From positions 1 through 47,175 of the forward strand of contig CAJVYL010000002.1 of assembly GCA_913009265.1 (NCBI GenBank): a DNA stretch of 47,175 nt. The letters run 5' to 3'. The DNA is from an uncultured Methylococcales bacterium. Lineage in GTDB: Bacteria > Pseudomonadota > Gammaproteobacteria > Methylococcales > Methylomonadaceae. The notes under the pieces are model-generated. The model ran no database searches. It saw nothing but the letters and a program-made list of their open reading frames with translations, and was not told the DNA's origin. Numbering within the stretch: the stretch's first letter is position 1; each line of letters begins with the position of its first letter. The position numbers and the translations under genes were made by a program. Shown one piece after another: positions 18,480-28,572 of this stretch.

Positions 18480-18996
18480 TGCTTCGCTCAGCAGTACATG
18501 ATTGTTGCACTATGAATCAATAATAGGTGCTAGATTTCGATTACCTAGTTTAGTATCACAAACCTAACTGCTTTTCTTTTGTTCGTTTTTCTTAATTGGC
18601 GTAAAGATAGCTGTGTTGTAACAATCACTTCTATGGCAAAAACCATACAAAGAACTAAAAACAGTTCTTTCTGCATAAGAGTACTCTAGTGACTAAGCGG
18701 TTTTTTACTTTTATATACTTCGTCGACGACCCTTTTAAACCAATGGGGTCGAAAAATGGCCGCAAACAAGCAAATCAAAGTGGTTGTTGGAAATGGCAAA
18801 AAGCTGGCTACACTCATAAATAAGAGAAATAAAATAGTATATAAACGTGTTTTCATTTAGCTTATTGTGATTGTAATTTAAATTGTAGGTATTTGAGCAC
18901 TAGCATACATTCAAATCAGACTGGCAACAAGTAAATACACTGAGACGGGTGACAAATGAAAAAACTCAACTGGATAAACACTTATTAATTGATGTT

Positions 18997-19692
18997 ATGC
19001 GCTTAGATAAATTTATATGTAAAAGTACAGAATACTCTTTGGCTGATGCAACAGCGTTAATCGAAAATCGAAGTATTATTGTCAACGGTATTGTTGCTAT
19101 TGGAGCGACCGATCAAGTACATAAAAATAATATTGTGATGCTTGATGGGAAAATATTAACCCCAAGAAGTTTTCGCTATTTTTTGCTTAACAAACCCATT
19201 GATATGATTTGTTCTAATGTTGATGAGAAATATCCATCGGTACTCAATCTCCTCGATGTAGATAGAGTATCTGAGCTGCACATAGCAGGGCGTTTGGATG
19301 CAGATACTACTGGACTTGTGTTAATTACAGATGATGGGCACTGGTCTTTTAATCTAACATCGCCCAAGAATAAATGCGAAAAGGTGTATAAAGTGGTGTT
19401 GTCTCGGCCAATTTCGTCTGACGCGACTAAGCGTTTTCTGGAAGGCGTTCTTCTTCAAGGTGAGTCAAAGCTAACGCTTCCCGCAAAATTAGATATTATT
19501 GATTCATATAATGTCTTGTTGACCCTAACGGAAGGTCGATTTCATCAGGTTAAACGTATGTTTTCCGCCATCGGCAATAGAGTTAAATCACTTCATCGCC
19601 AGCAAATCGGAAACCTAGAGTTAGATGTGGGTATTGGTAATTGGCGAAGCTTAACTGATGCAGAAATTGAAATGCTTTCTGTTAATGATTAA
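18997..19692 (+). CDS. rsuA: 16S rRNA pseudouridine(516) synthase, RsuA-like
   Basis: Starts MRLDKFICKS (S4 domain), GRLDADTTGLVLITDDG catalytic motif, LTEGRFHQVKRMF; longer GTG start at 18949 is less likely. Confidence 0.87.
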   Translation: MRLDKFICKSTEYSLADATALIENRSIIVNGIVAIGATDQVHKNNIVMLDGKILTPRSFRYFLLNKPIDMICSNVDEKYPSVLNLLDVDRVSELHIAGRLDADTTGLVLITDDGHWSFNLTSPKNKCEKVYKVVLSRPISSDATKRFLEGVLLQGESKLTLPAKLDIIDSYNVLLTLTEGRFHQVKRMFSAIGNRVKSLHRQQIGNLELDVGIGNWRSLTDAEIEMLSVND

Positions 19693-19944
19693 CAAAGAAG
19701 AGGGGGTTTTATTTATGATAAAAGCTTATATCCCCAACCTTATCCATTGGAAAAAGGGTGGGGTTCTATTTATTGAAATTTGCATATACCTAACTGGAAT
19801 GCTTAAATACCATACAGTTGCCCGGTCATAGAGCGGGGCATTTAATTTTGAGCCGTTGCTTAAAGTGAACTTTGAATTTTGTGGTATTACCTCTCTACAA
19901 AATTCAATTAATTATTAATGAGGTGAAAATATGGAGTTTTTAAT

Positions 19945-20472
19945 ATGAATGGTCTTACTGCACTTTCTGTGAGTATTGGTGTTTTAGCTGGATTAGCAAC
20001 ATTTTTGGCTGTAGGGCCTCTTGCTGGTGTATTTTTTATCTGGGCTTTAACAATTTCATGGGCAGCTTATTTTGCTTTAGGTGGTGATGATGAAGCAGCA
20101 AAGAACGTTGCAATTTGTAGCGTATTTGGTGTCGCTATGGCATGGTATGCTGCTGTTCAATTAACAAATATTCCTGCTGATGCTGCACTAGGCTTTCCTT
20201 TTATGGCTGCTATTGTTGTAACAATTTCTGTTATCGTTTCATGTTTAGCTGCTAACCTTAAAGTTTTATCTTGTATTCCTGCAACAGTATTAGGTTACTC
20301 AGCAACTTTTGCTTACATGTTACAAACACCTGATATTTTAAATGCAGATGTTTTATTAGCAGCAAATTGGAGCAATCCTTTACTGATTGTTTCTTTCTCT
20401 TTAGTTCTTGGTGTGGGTTTTGGTATTGCATCTGGAAAATTAGCTGCAAAGTGGACAACAGTAGAAGGCTAA
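19945..20472 (+). CDS. DUF1097 family membrane protein
   Basis: 175 aa, ~5 TM helices, FLAVGPLAGVFFIWALTISWAAYFALGGD. Confidence 0.7.
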   Translation: MNGLTALSVSIGVLAGLATFLAVGPLAGVFFIWALTISWAAYFALGGDDEAAKNVAICSVFGVAMAWYAAVQLTNIPADAALGFPFMAAIVVTISVIVSCLAANLKVLSCIPATVLGYSATFAYMLQTPDILNADVLLAANWSNPLLIVSFSLVLGVGFGIASGKLAAKWTTVEG

Positions 20473-20497
20473 TATAAAGAAGGGCTATTACGATGCT

Positions 20498-20657
20498 CTA
20501 AAGCCTTCCCTTGCTGGGGAGGGTTGGGGTGAGGAGGAATTAAATAATTCTCTTTTACATAATTCCTTATTCTTTTTTTCTAAAAGCAAAAAGAATAAGG
20601 AAAAAATTATTTATTTTAACCTCTCCTTTCCCAACCCTCCCCAGCAAAGGAGGGCTT
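20498..20657. repeat. Large inverted repeat (AAAGCCTTCCCTTGCTGGGGAGGGTTGGG.../...CCCAACCCTCCCCAGCAAAGGAGGGCTT)
   Basis: Near-complementary arms ~40 nt flank an AT-rich core; same family as ~9188-9475. Confidence 0.75.
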
Positions 20658-20719
20658 AAAAATAAGTGCCGTCAATCAACATTGAGAAATATAATCTATT
20701 ACTCATTGTTAATTTGTTA

Positions 20720-21940
20720 TTAATGAGTACCGTAATGAGACTCGATATAACGCTCTACTAATTCTTGAAACTCTTCAGCAATTTTATCACCTTTAAGAGT
20801 CACTGTTTTTTCCCCATCTTCATAAACAGGGGCTACAGGTGTCTCACCTGTACCTGGTAGGCTAATACCAATATTTGCATTTTTACTTTCGCCAGGACCA
20901 TTTACAACACAGCCCATAACGGCAACTTCCATTTCTTCAACACCTTTGTATTTATCTTTCCAAACAGGCATTTGGTGACGCAAGAAAGACTGTATGTCTT
21001 GAGCTAGTTTTTGGAAGTAATCACTAGTTGTTCTACCACAGCCAGGACAAGCAATAACCATCGGTGTAAAAGAGCGAAAGCCCATAGTTTGCAATAATTC
21101 TTGAGCAACAATTACTTCATTAGTTCTATCACCACCTGGCTCAGGTGTTAATGAAATACGGATTGTATCGCCAATACCTTGTTGCATAAGTACAGATAAG
21201 GCCGCAGACGATGAAACAATACCTTTTGATCCCATTCCTGCTTCGGTTAATCCTAAGTGTAGTGCGTAGTCGCAGCGTTCAGAAAGATCTTGGTAAATAC
21301 TAATTAATTCTTGAACATTACTGATTTTGCATGAAAGAATTATTTTGTCTTTACCTAAACCATACTCTTGCGCCTTAGCGGCACTTTCCAATGCTGAGAC
21401 AACAATAGCTTCGCGAGTAATTGCGGGCAGCTCTTGTGGATTAGCTAATTGTCTGTTTTCATCTAATAAACGCATTAATACTGATTGATCTAAGCTTCCG
21501 CCATTAACACCAATACGAACGGGTTTATTATATTGAACGGCAGTTTCAATCATTTGTTGGAATTGTGGGTCACGATTTTTACCTCGACCTACATTTCCAG
21601 GATTAATTCTATATTTAGCCAATGTTGAAGCACACTCAGGATATTTCTCTAAAAGTTTGTGACCATTAAAATGGAAATCACCAACAATAGGAACTGAAAA
21701 GCCTTTTTGAATTAATTTATTGTGAATTTCAGGAACAGCTGCAGCGGCTTCCTCAGTATTAACAGTAACTCTAACCAGTTCAGAACCTGCTCTGGATAGT
21801 TCCATTATTTGTTGAACGGAACCAGCAATATCAGCTGTATCAGTATTAGTCATAGATTGGACAACAATAGGAGCACCGCCTCCTACTTTAATATCGCCAA
21901 CTAAAACTTGGTTTGATTGTTTTCTAGGGCTAATAGACAT
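20720..21940 (-). CDS. ispG: 4-hydroxy-3-methylbut-2-enyl diphosphate synthase
   Basis: 406 aa; [38 protein letters not shown]. Confidence 0.96.
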   Translation of the reverse strand: MSISPRKQSNQVLVGDIKVGGGAPIVVQSMTNTDTADIAGSVQQIMELSRAGSELVRVTVNTEEAAAAVPEIHNKLIQKGFSVPIVGDFHFNGHKLLEKYPECASTLAKYRINPGNVGRGKNRDPQFQQMIETAVQYNKPVRIGVNGGSLDQSVLMRLLDENRQLANPQELPAITREAIVVSALESAAKAQEYGLGKDKIILSCKISNVQELISIYQDLSERCDYALHLGLTEAGMGSKGIVSSSAALSVLMQQGIGDTIRISLTPEPGGDRTNEVIVAQELLQTMGFRSFTPMVIACPGCGRTTSDYFQKLAQDIQSFLRHQMPVWKDKYKGVEEMEVAVMGCVVNGPGESKNANIGISLPGTGETPVAPVYEDGEKTVTLKGDKIAEEFQELVERYIESHYGTH

Positions 21941-22063
21941 ATTATTTTTCTGAATTAATAAATAGAGTGAATCTGAGACCTTAGCTCCTAAGTTAATTAG
22001 GGTGTAAGGTGATATACTTAGAAATAATTATACTCCATCCCTGAAATACATTAAGAGTTAAAT

Positions 22064-22792
22064 GTGCGAATAAATTATTTTTCTGATGTCCATTTGGAAT
22101 TTGGTCCCCAAATTTCACCAGATAATGACGCTGATATTATTGTGGCAGCTGGTGATATTGGTATTTTTAAGCAAGGTCTTAAATGGCTTAAAAAAATCAA
22201 TAAACCGGTGATCTATGTAGCAGGCAACCATGAATTTTATGGTTATGAATATAATCAAACATTAAAAATGTTAAGAGAGGAATGTAAAGGTACTTCAATC
22301 CATTTTCTTGAGAATGATACCTTCATATATAAAAACATACGGTTTTTAGGTTGTAGTTTGTGGGCTGATCTTTATTTAGAAGGTGATGAAAAAGCAAATG
22401 CTTTAGGAAAAACCTTAAATGATTTTAGAAAAATCACCTATCAGGACGAGGCATTTAATCAAAGAATTTTTAGCACATTACATCATTCTTCGAAGCATTG
22501 GTTAGAAACAGAACTGGCTAAAAATTTTGATGGGCAAACCATTGTTGTAACTCATCATGCCCCAACGGAATGGAGTTGGGACGACTCTAAAAATAGATTA
22601 AAGAAAATTGCCTATTGCACAGATTTAAAATATTTATTTCATGAATATGAAATTGAAGCATGGTTTCATGGTCATATTCATAGCCCTGGGGATTATAGAG
22701 TTGCTGGTGCAAGAATATTGAGTAACCCACGAGGATATGTTGGACGTAAAGTCGTTGATAATTTCGATCATAATAAGATTGTCGAAATTTAA
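22064..22792 (+). CDS. Calcineurin-like metallophosphoesterase
   Basis: SDVHLEF, AAGDIG, AGNHEFY, THHAP, GHIH motifs. Confidence 0.88.
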   Translation: MRINYFSDVHLEFGPQISPDNDADIIVAAGDIGIFKQGLKWLKKINKPVIYVAGNHEFYGYEYNQTLKMLREECKGTSIHFLENDTFIYKNIRFLGCSLWADLYLEGDEKANALGKTLNDFRKITYQDEAFNQRIFSTLHHSSKHWLETELAKNFDGQTIVVTHHAPTEWSWDDSKNRLKKIAYCTDLKYLFHEYEIEAWFHGHIHSPGDYRVAGARILSNPRGYVGRKVVDNFDHNKIVEI

Positions 22793-22854
22793 AAGCAGAT
22801 GACTCTATACAAATCAAAGTATGATCTAAATGACACCTAATATTGTGTAACAGT

Positions 22855-22907
22855 GGAAGTGAGGCTTTAGCCTCGCCTGAATTGTGCGAGGCTAAAGCCT
22901 CACTTCC
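22855..22907. repeat. Perfect 22-bp hairpin (GGAAGTGAGGCTTTAGCCTCGC / GCGAGGCTAAAGCCTCACTTCC)
   Basis: 9-nt loop; carries AGGCTAAAGCCT core shared with other REP-like hairpins. Confidence 0.9.
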
Positions 22908-23038
22908 AACGATAAGCTGTGGTTTATTAATAACCACGTAAAGGAATTTATGTATATTAACTCTCTAGTGAGTAAGGAATAACTGATAAGGATTTGTCAT
23001 ATTGAATCACCCTGATTTATTCAGGATAAGGTGTATAT

Positions 23039-24688
23039 ATGATTAAACACATTGCTCAAAAAGCTGTACTGATTTATCCAGAGTTTGATACTCAGAATAC
23101 TTTTTGGAGCTATTCTACGAGCTTAAAATTATATGCTCCTGCCAATGAATTTGGTATGCCTAAAAGGGTATTACCACCTTTAGGATTGATGGGATTATTT
23201 AATCACCTTAAACCTTATTATCAATGCTTGTCTTTAGTCGATAAAAATATCGACCCTCGCCCCTTAAAAGAATTAATTAGTGATGCTGACCATGTCTTTA
23301 TTGGCGGTATGTTAGCCCAAGAACAGAGCTTATTAAGACTTGCTATAGAAGTAAAACAGCTGAAAAAACTTTTAATCGTTGGAGGCACAGTTGTTACGCC
23401 TCAATCTCCTTTAGTCGCAATAGCTGATCATTTAATCGAAAATGAAGCAGAAGGGGTGATTGATCAATTATTGCAAGATATAAGGTCTGCTGAAGCAAAA
23501 AAATACTATAAAGGTTTTACTGTTCCCCCTGAACAGTTTTTTCAACCTGATTATGCTTCCATCAATATGCAAAATTATATGCATATGGCCGTTCAGATTA
23601 GTCGAGGTTGTCCAGAAAAGTGTGAATTTTGCGATATTCCGCTACGTTTTGGTAAAGCCTACCGCGTTACACCTTTCGATCAAACAGAAAAATCCTTTAG
23701 ACAGATGAAAGAGTTAGGCTGGACAGGACAAGTGTTTGTGGTTGACGATAATTTTATTGCTAACCCTAAAAAAACATTAGCTGTTTTGAAAAACCTATAT
23801 CAAATAGGTGAGAAAATTGGCTACCACCATCCCAAATATACCGAATTGACCCTGCGTCTTGCTGATGATTCTCCTATCATGCATGAATTGAGACATTGGT
23901 TCCATAAAGCTCATTTTATTAATGGCTTTTATGGTGTAGAAACACCAAATAAAGCTTCATTAGAGGAAACAAAAAAGACTCAGAATTTACGTGGTGAACG
24001 AAGTTTGGTTGAAAAGTTAAACTATATTTCTGAACAAACTGGGGCTGGTGTAATGATGGGAATGATTTATGGTTTCGATCATGATACTAGTGCTACGGTG
24101 GATGAGTTTGTTGATTTTGTAAATACTACAAATGCGCCTATTGTAATGGCTGGGCTATTAAATGCGTTGCCTTTTACGGGGTTAATGGCAAGATTAGAAA
24201 AAGCAGGACGCACTATTCAAAACAGCAGTGGTAATAATTCTGATGGAATTATTAATTTTATTCCTTATCATTTGTCGATTAAACAAGCGGAACAAAATTA
24301 TTTACGTATCTTGCAAGGTATTTATCATCCACAGGCATATTTTGATCGGGTTCTGAGGCATTTAAAACTAATAGACCCAAGTTTACAAAGTGATTATCGT
24401 GATGCTAGTAGTAACTTAATACAATTAGTAAAAATTCTGACTCGAAAAAATGCACTTACTTTTTGGTATTATTTACCTAGAGTACTGGCAATTTCCTATA
24501 AACGCGGTAGACCTGATCGTTCTAAATATAAAGTTATATTGGCTGAGTATTTCTCATTGTGTGGTCAATACACACATTTTGCTGCACAAGTGAAGGTACA
24601 AGAACAGCAAATTTCTAAACGTGATTATGCCAAATATCAGCTTATATCATGGAGTGAATCTTTGGCAATAAAACGGGAGGCTAAGTGA
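23039..24688 (+). CDS. B12-binding-domain radical SAM protein (DUF4070-type)
   Basis: 549 aa; SRGCPEKCEFCDI (CX3CX2C), VFVVDDNFIANPKK; N-terminal cobalamin-binding-like region (IGGMLAQE, IVGGTVVTP). Confidence 0.85.
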   Translation: MIKHIAQKAVLIYPEFDTQNTFWSYSTSLKLYAPANEFGMPKRVLPPLGLMGLFNHLKPYYQCLSLVDKNIDPRPLKELISDADHVFIGGMLAQEQSLLRLAIEVKQLKKLLIVGGTVVTPQSPLVAIADHLIENEAEGVIDQLLQDIRSAEAKKYYKGFTVPPEQFFQPDYASINMQNYMHMAVQISRGCPEKCEFCDIPLRFGKAYRVTPFDQTEKSFRQMKELGWTGQVFVVDDNFIANPKKTLAVLKNLYQIGEKIGYHHPKYTELTLRLADDSPIMHELRHWFHKAHFINGFYGVETPNKASLEETKKTQNLRGERSLVEKLNYISEQTGAGVMMGMIYGFDHDTSATVDEFVDFVNTTNAPIVMAGLLNALPFTGLMARLEKAGRTIQNSSGNNSDGIINFIPYHLSIKQAEQNYLRILQGIYHPQAYFDRVLRHLKLIDPSLQSDYRDASSNLIQLVKILTRKNALTFWYYLPRVLAISYKRGRPDRSKYKVILAEYFSLCGQYTHFAAQVKVQEQQISKRDYAKYQLISWSESLAIKREAK

Positions 24689-26442
24689 AAAAATATTATA
24701 TTGGTCTTTCAATTACCTACCATGACCCTGCATTAGCCATTATTGACCAGAGCGGGCAGGTGGTTTTTGCAGAAGCAACTGAACGATATATGCAAAACAA
24801 AAGGGCTCTCAATTGTCCGGCTGATCCGTTACTGTATATGAAAGAGTTATTAACTCAATATTGTGCAGATGCTGATGAAATTGTTATTGCTATTAATTGG
24901 AAAAGAAAACGTCCCTTATATGAAAATATTATTTCAGCTTTAGGATGTTTAAAGGCATCTGGTTTAACCAAAGTGGGTATAAAAAAGCTTAGGTCTCCTC
25001 TAAAAAACTATCAGTTGCATCATATGATTGCCAGTCAGCGTAATAATATTGCCAGTGCTGGTCTTAATCTTGTACGTATCATTACTGAGCATTACCCCAA
25101 CTGTATTGTTTCTCACGCTGATTTTGATCATCATTTAACACATGCTGCAACTGCCAGTTATAGTAGCCCATATACAGAAGCGGCTTGTGCTGTTATTGAT
25201 TCGTTTGGAGAAAAGGGATCAATGGCTTTTTATCATTTTAAAAATCAAAAATTAACATGCCTTTATGAAAGTAAAGGGACGGGGAGTCTTGGTTTTTATT
25301 ATATGAAAATTACTGAATTATGTGGCTTCGATTGGTTAAAAGGTGAAGAATGGAAAGTAATGGGTTTAGCCTCATACGGAAAACTTAATTTAAAACTCTA
25401 TGAGTTATTAAAATCTACTATTTCAGTACAAGGCTTTAAGTGTGAGCATGACTCAAAAAAACTATTTATTAGCATTGAAGCACTACAAGAATTTAATAGA
25501 AAAGAAAATCAGTCTATAGAGCATGCAGCTGATCTAGCTTATACAGGCCAGTATTTCTTTACTGAATTAATGACTGAGTTATTACAACATTTACAGAAAG
25601 TGACGGCGAGTAAAAACCTAGCGTTAGGTGGTGGCTGTGCTTTAAATTCAGCCTTTAATGGGATGATTAAACAGCGTACAAATTTTGAACAGGTATTTAT
25701 CCCTTCAGCCCCGGCAGATGATGGCACAGCATTAGGAGCAGCATGGCTTGCTTTGCACAATGATAAACCTGCATTATCGCTAAATACCGAAAAACAAATA
25801 TTATCACCTTATTTAGGTTCAAAAATAAGTAATGATGCTGTTGCACGCTTGATTAAATATAATCGTAGTTTGGATATCCAGCATTTACCTAACAGCATTT
25901 GTAGTGAAACAGCAAAATTATTGGCAGAAGGGGAGTTAGTTGCTTGGGTACAAGACAGGGCAGAATATGGACCCAGAGCATTAGGTAATCGTTCAATTTT
26001 GGCAGACCCTCGGCAAGCTGAAATAAAAGATAATATTAATCAAAAGATTAAGTTCAGAGAAAATTTTAGGCCTTTTGCCCCCTCTGTTTTACATCAATAT
26101 GCAGCTGATTATTTTGAAGGTTATCATCAATCGCCTTATATGGATAAAACACTGAAGATTCGTGAATCTATGCAACACAAAATACCAGCTGTTTGTCATG
26201 TTGATGGAACAGGGCGGTTACAAACTGTTAAGCAGGAATGGAATCCACGGTTTTATAATTTGATTGACAGCTTTTATCAATTAACTCATGTCCCTATTCT
26301 GTTGAATACTAGTTTTAATGTGATGGGGAAGCCCCTGGTGCATTCATTAGATGATGCAATTGCAGTGTTTTTATCGACAGGTTTGGATGCTTTAGTTGTA
26401 AATGATTATTTGATTCGTAAACCTGAGCATGCAAAAGTTTAA
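24685..26442 (+). CDS. Carbamoyltransferase (NodU/CmcH/TobZ family)
   Basis: 585 aa; HHLTHAATASYSSPY, ALGGGCALNSAFNG, AEYGPRALGNRSILADPR, LLNTSFNVMGKPLV; GTGA overlap with the upstream gene. Confidence 0.9.
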   Translation: MKKYYIGLSITYHDPALAIIDQSGQVVFAEATERYMQNKRALNCPADPLLYMKELLTQYCADADEIVIAINWKRKRPLYENIISALGCLKASGLTKVGIKKLRSPLKNYQLHHMIASQRNNIASAGLNLVRIITEHYPNCIVSHADFDHHLTHAATASYSSPYTEAACAVIDSFGEKGSMAFYHFKNQKLTCLYESKGTGSLGFYYMKITELCGFDWLKGEEWKVMGLASYGKLNLKLYELLKSTISVQGFKCEHDSKKLFISIEALQEFNRKENQSIEHAADLAYTGQYFFTELMTELLQHLQKVTASKNLALGGGCALNSAFNGMIKQRTNFEQVFIPSAPADDGTALGAAWLALHNDKPALSLNTEKQILSPYLGSKISNDAVARLIKYNRSLDIQHLPNSICSETAKLLAEGELVAWVQDRAEYGPRALGNRSILADPRQAEIKDNINQKIKFRENFRPFAPSVLHQYAADYFEGYHQSPYMDKTLKIRESMQHKIPAVCHVDGTGRLQTVKQEWNPRFYNLIDSFYQLTHVPILLNTSFNVMGKPLVHSLDDAIAVFLSTGLDALVVNDYLIRKPEHAKV

Positions 26443-28558
26443 GCAGCCTTTTGATCCTGATCTTTTGTCTGTTTATAACAGAGGAAATCATTCTGAGAAT
26501 AACTTAGATAGTCGGTGGTTGTTTTATCAATTAAATAAAATTAAGAATAAATCTGAAGTTATTCCTGTAGCTTATCAGTTTGTTGTTCAAGGTTTAAAGC
26601 AGGCAGAGCAACAATATTCCCAATCATTTATTCCACAATATAGTGTAGAAAGCCTAACTGCTTTACAACCTCTAAATATTGGTGCTTTATCGGAGCAATT
26701 GTTAACAGAGAAAAGTTTTCGCGAATGTATTTGGCAATTCTCAACTGTTCAATTAACTCAACCTTGTTGGTTGCAGAATATTTCACAAATTTCGTGTTGT
26801 CAGTCAAAAATAGCGGTGAAATTAATGCAGATATATTTACAGTTAACTCAAAAAGGAGAGCTAAATAATTTATATCACTCTTTGTTGCTAACACAGGGGA
26901 TAAAAAGTCCTGTGTTATATAACTATCAGTATCATCAGAAAGTTGATATTTCTACTGGTTTTATTGATTTTTCTACAACACAACAAGCCTTATCTTGCTT
27001 TCCCCGTGTATTTTTTGCAGAAATTTTGGGTTTTACATTGGCTTATATGTTGATGCCTTCATTGATCGAAACTTGTTTCCCTGATGAGAAAGTGCCATCT
27101 GCATTTTTTAAACAGCGAAAGATAATTTTACAGAAGCAGTTGGCGCCTTTGCTTAAATGTATTTGTGATTATTTGGATTTATATCCACAACATAAGCAAA
27201 TATTATGGCATCGGCTACAAACAGGCTTTTGGCTTTATCAATTACGAATGCAACAATGCAGGGATCAATTTAGTATAAGAGCTGAAGAGCTACATTCACC
27301 ATTGTTGGCAGTTAGTAAGCTATTCCAGAATAAGCTGGCATCAGCAATGGGGCATCATCATAAAGTATTGTTACAAGGAGTCTCTTTAGAGCAGTGGTTT
27401 GCTGAAATGCCAGAAAATAATTTAGTCTTTCTTCAAGCGTTAAAGCAGTCTCACTATGTAGATAATGACAATGTATTAAATAGTCGCTTACTAAAACTAT
27501 TTAAGTTTAAAGGGCCTATGTTTGGTGTTCTTGATCAATCAGAAATATGTATTTTAGAAAACTGGTTATTAAATGAAGAAAATGATGATCATCATCAGTT
27601 AAAAACACCTCAGAACAACGCCCTTAAATTATCAATAGCTTCAATCACTAACAAAAAAGTATTAATAAACTATGAGAAATTATCTAATAGAGAGCTCTAC
27701 TATTATTTGGTAAATGCTGACTTATATCCTGATGTGTTCTCAGCCGCTAAAGTAAAGGTAGAGATGTTATTACAATTAAATACATTATTTAATAAATTAC
27801 CTTTTAAAAGCTATAGCCATCAACAATTTGATGATTTTATAAGTAATATTTATCAAACAGAAATTAGGGCTTATCAACCATTAATAGGAGAACCCCGAAT
27901 ATCAAAATCAGCTTATATTTGGGGGATAGAACAAATAGCACCGATGATTTTAATTGATGGTTGCTGGTTGCAGAACTGTCATGACATACAATATACCCAC
28001 CCTGAAATTTATCAGATTATGTTCAGTATATATGCTGATGAAATAGGTAATGGGCATAGGCAACAGAATCACTGTTATATTTTTCAACAGCTATTAAAAA
28101 GCTTATCTATTGATGTGCCTCCTGTATATAGTAAAGCAATTACTCAACAGGCAAACTTTATAAATAGTGCCTTTGATTTGCCTACTTATATGCTGGCTCT
28201 CTCCTTACATACCCAGCAATTTTTACCTGAACTTTTAGGTTTAAATATGGCGATTGAGCTTAGTGGATTAGGTAAAGAGTATCTACAATTAATTGATGAA
28301 TGGAATTATTGGGGGATAGATACCACCATAGCCAATATTCATGTCTCAATTGATAACTATGCAGAGGGGCATACTTTTTTAGCAAAGAAAGCTATTCAAT
28401 TATATTTAGATGATATTTTGAACAGCACGGGGGATTCTAAAGTTGTTGATAAACATTGGAAACGAATTTATAAGGGATATACATCCTTACGTTTTGTGGG
28501 GACTCGTTTTAAATTTGCATTGCCTGTTTATTACATGATGAATAAGCTTAAACCTTAG
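26429..28558 (+). CDS. Iron-containing redox enzyme family protein (haem-oxygenase-like diiron oxidase C-terminal domain)
   Basis: 709 aa; YADEIGNGHRQQNHCYIF, ELLGLNMAIELSGLGKEY, HVSIDNYAEGHTFLAKKAI resemble HDO ligand motifs; 14-nt overlap with the upstream gene. Confidence 0.72.
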   Translation: MQKFKQPFDPDLLSVYNRGNHSENNLDSRWLFYQLNKIKNKSEVIPVAYQFVVQGLKQAEQQYSQSFIPQYSVESLTALQPLNIGALSEQLLTEKSFRECIWQFSTVQLTQPCWLQNISQISCCQSKIAVKLMQIYLQLTQKGELNNLYHSLLLTQGIKSPVLYNYQYHQKVDISTGFIDFSTTQQALSCFPRVFFAEILGFTLAYMLMPSLIETCFPDEKVPSAFFKQRKIILQKQLAPLLKCICDYLDLYPQHKQILWHRLQTGFWLYQLRMQQCRDQFSIRAEELHSPLLAVSKLFQNKLASAMGHHHKVLLQGVSLEQWFAEMPENNLVFLQALKQSHYVDNDNVLNSRLLKLFKFKGPMFGVLDQSEICILENWLLNEENDDHHQLKTPQNNALKLSIASITNKKVLINYEKLSNRELYYYLVNADLYPDVFSAAKVKVEMLLQLNTLFNKLPFKSYSHQQFDDFISNIYQTEIRAYQPLIGEPRISKSAYIWGIEQIAPMILIDGCWLQNCHDIQYTHPEIYQIMFSIYADEIGNGHRQQNHCYIFQQLLKSLSIDVPPVYSKAITQQANFINSAFDLPTYMLALSLHTQQFLPELLGLNMAIELSGLGKEYLQLIDEWNYWGIDTTIANIHVSIDNYAEGHTFLAKKAIQLYLDDILNSTGDSKVVDKHWKRIYKGYTSLRFVGTRFKFALPVYYMMNKLKP

Positions 28559-28572
28559 TAGGTGTTTGATTA

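Noticed and set aside
18562-18568. ACCTAAC downstream of the last cassette-like gene as a possible R'' box
   Set aside because: Fits RYYYAAC, but no matching GTTRRRY with stem arms was found within ~150 bp and it does not complement the cassette start GTTAAGG.
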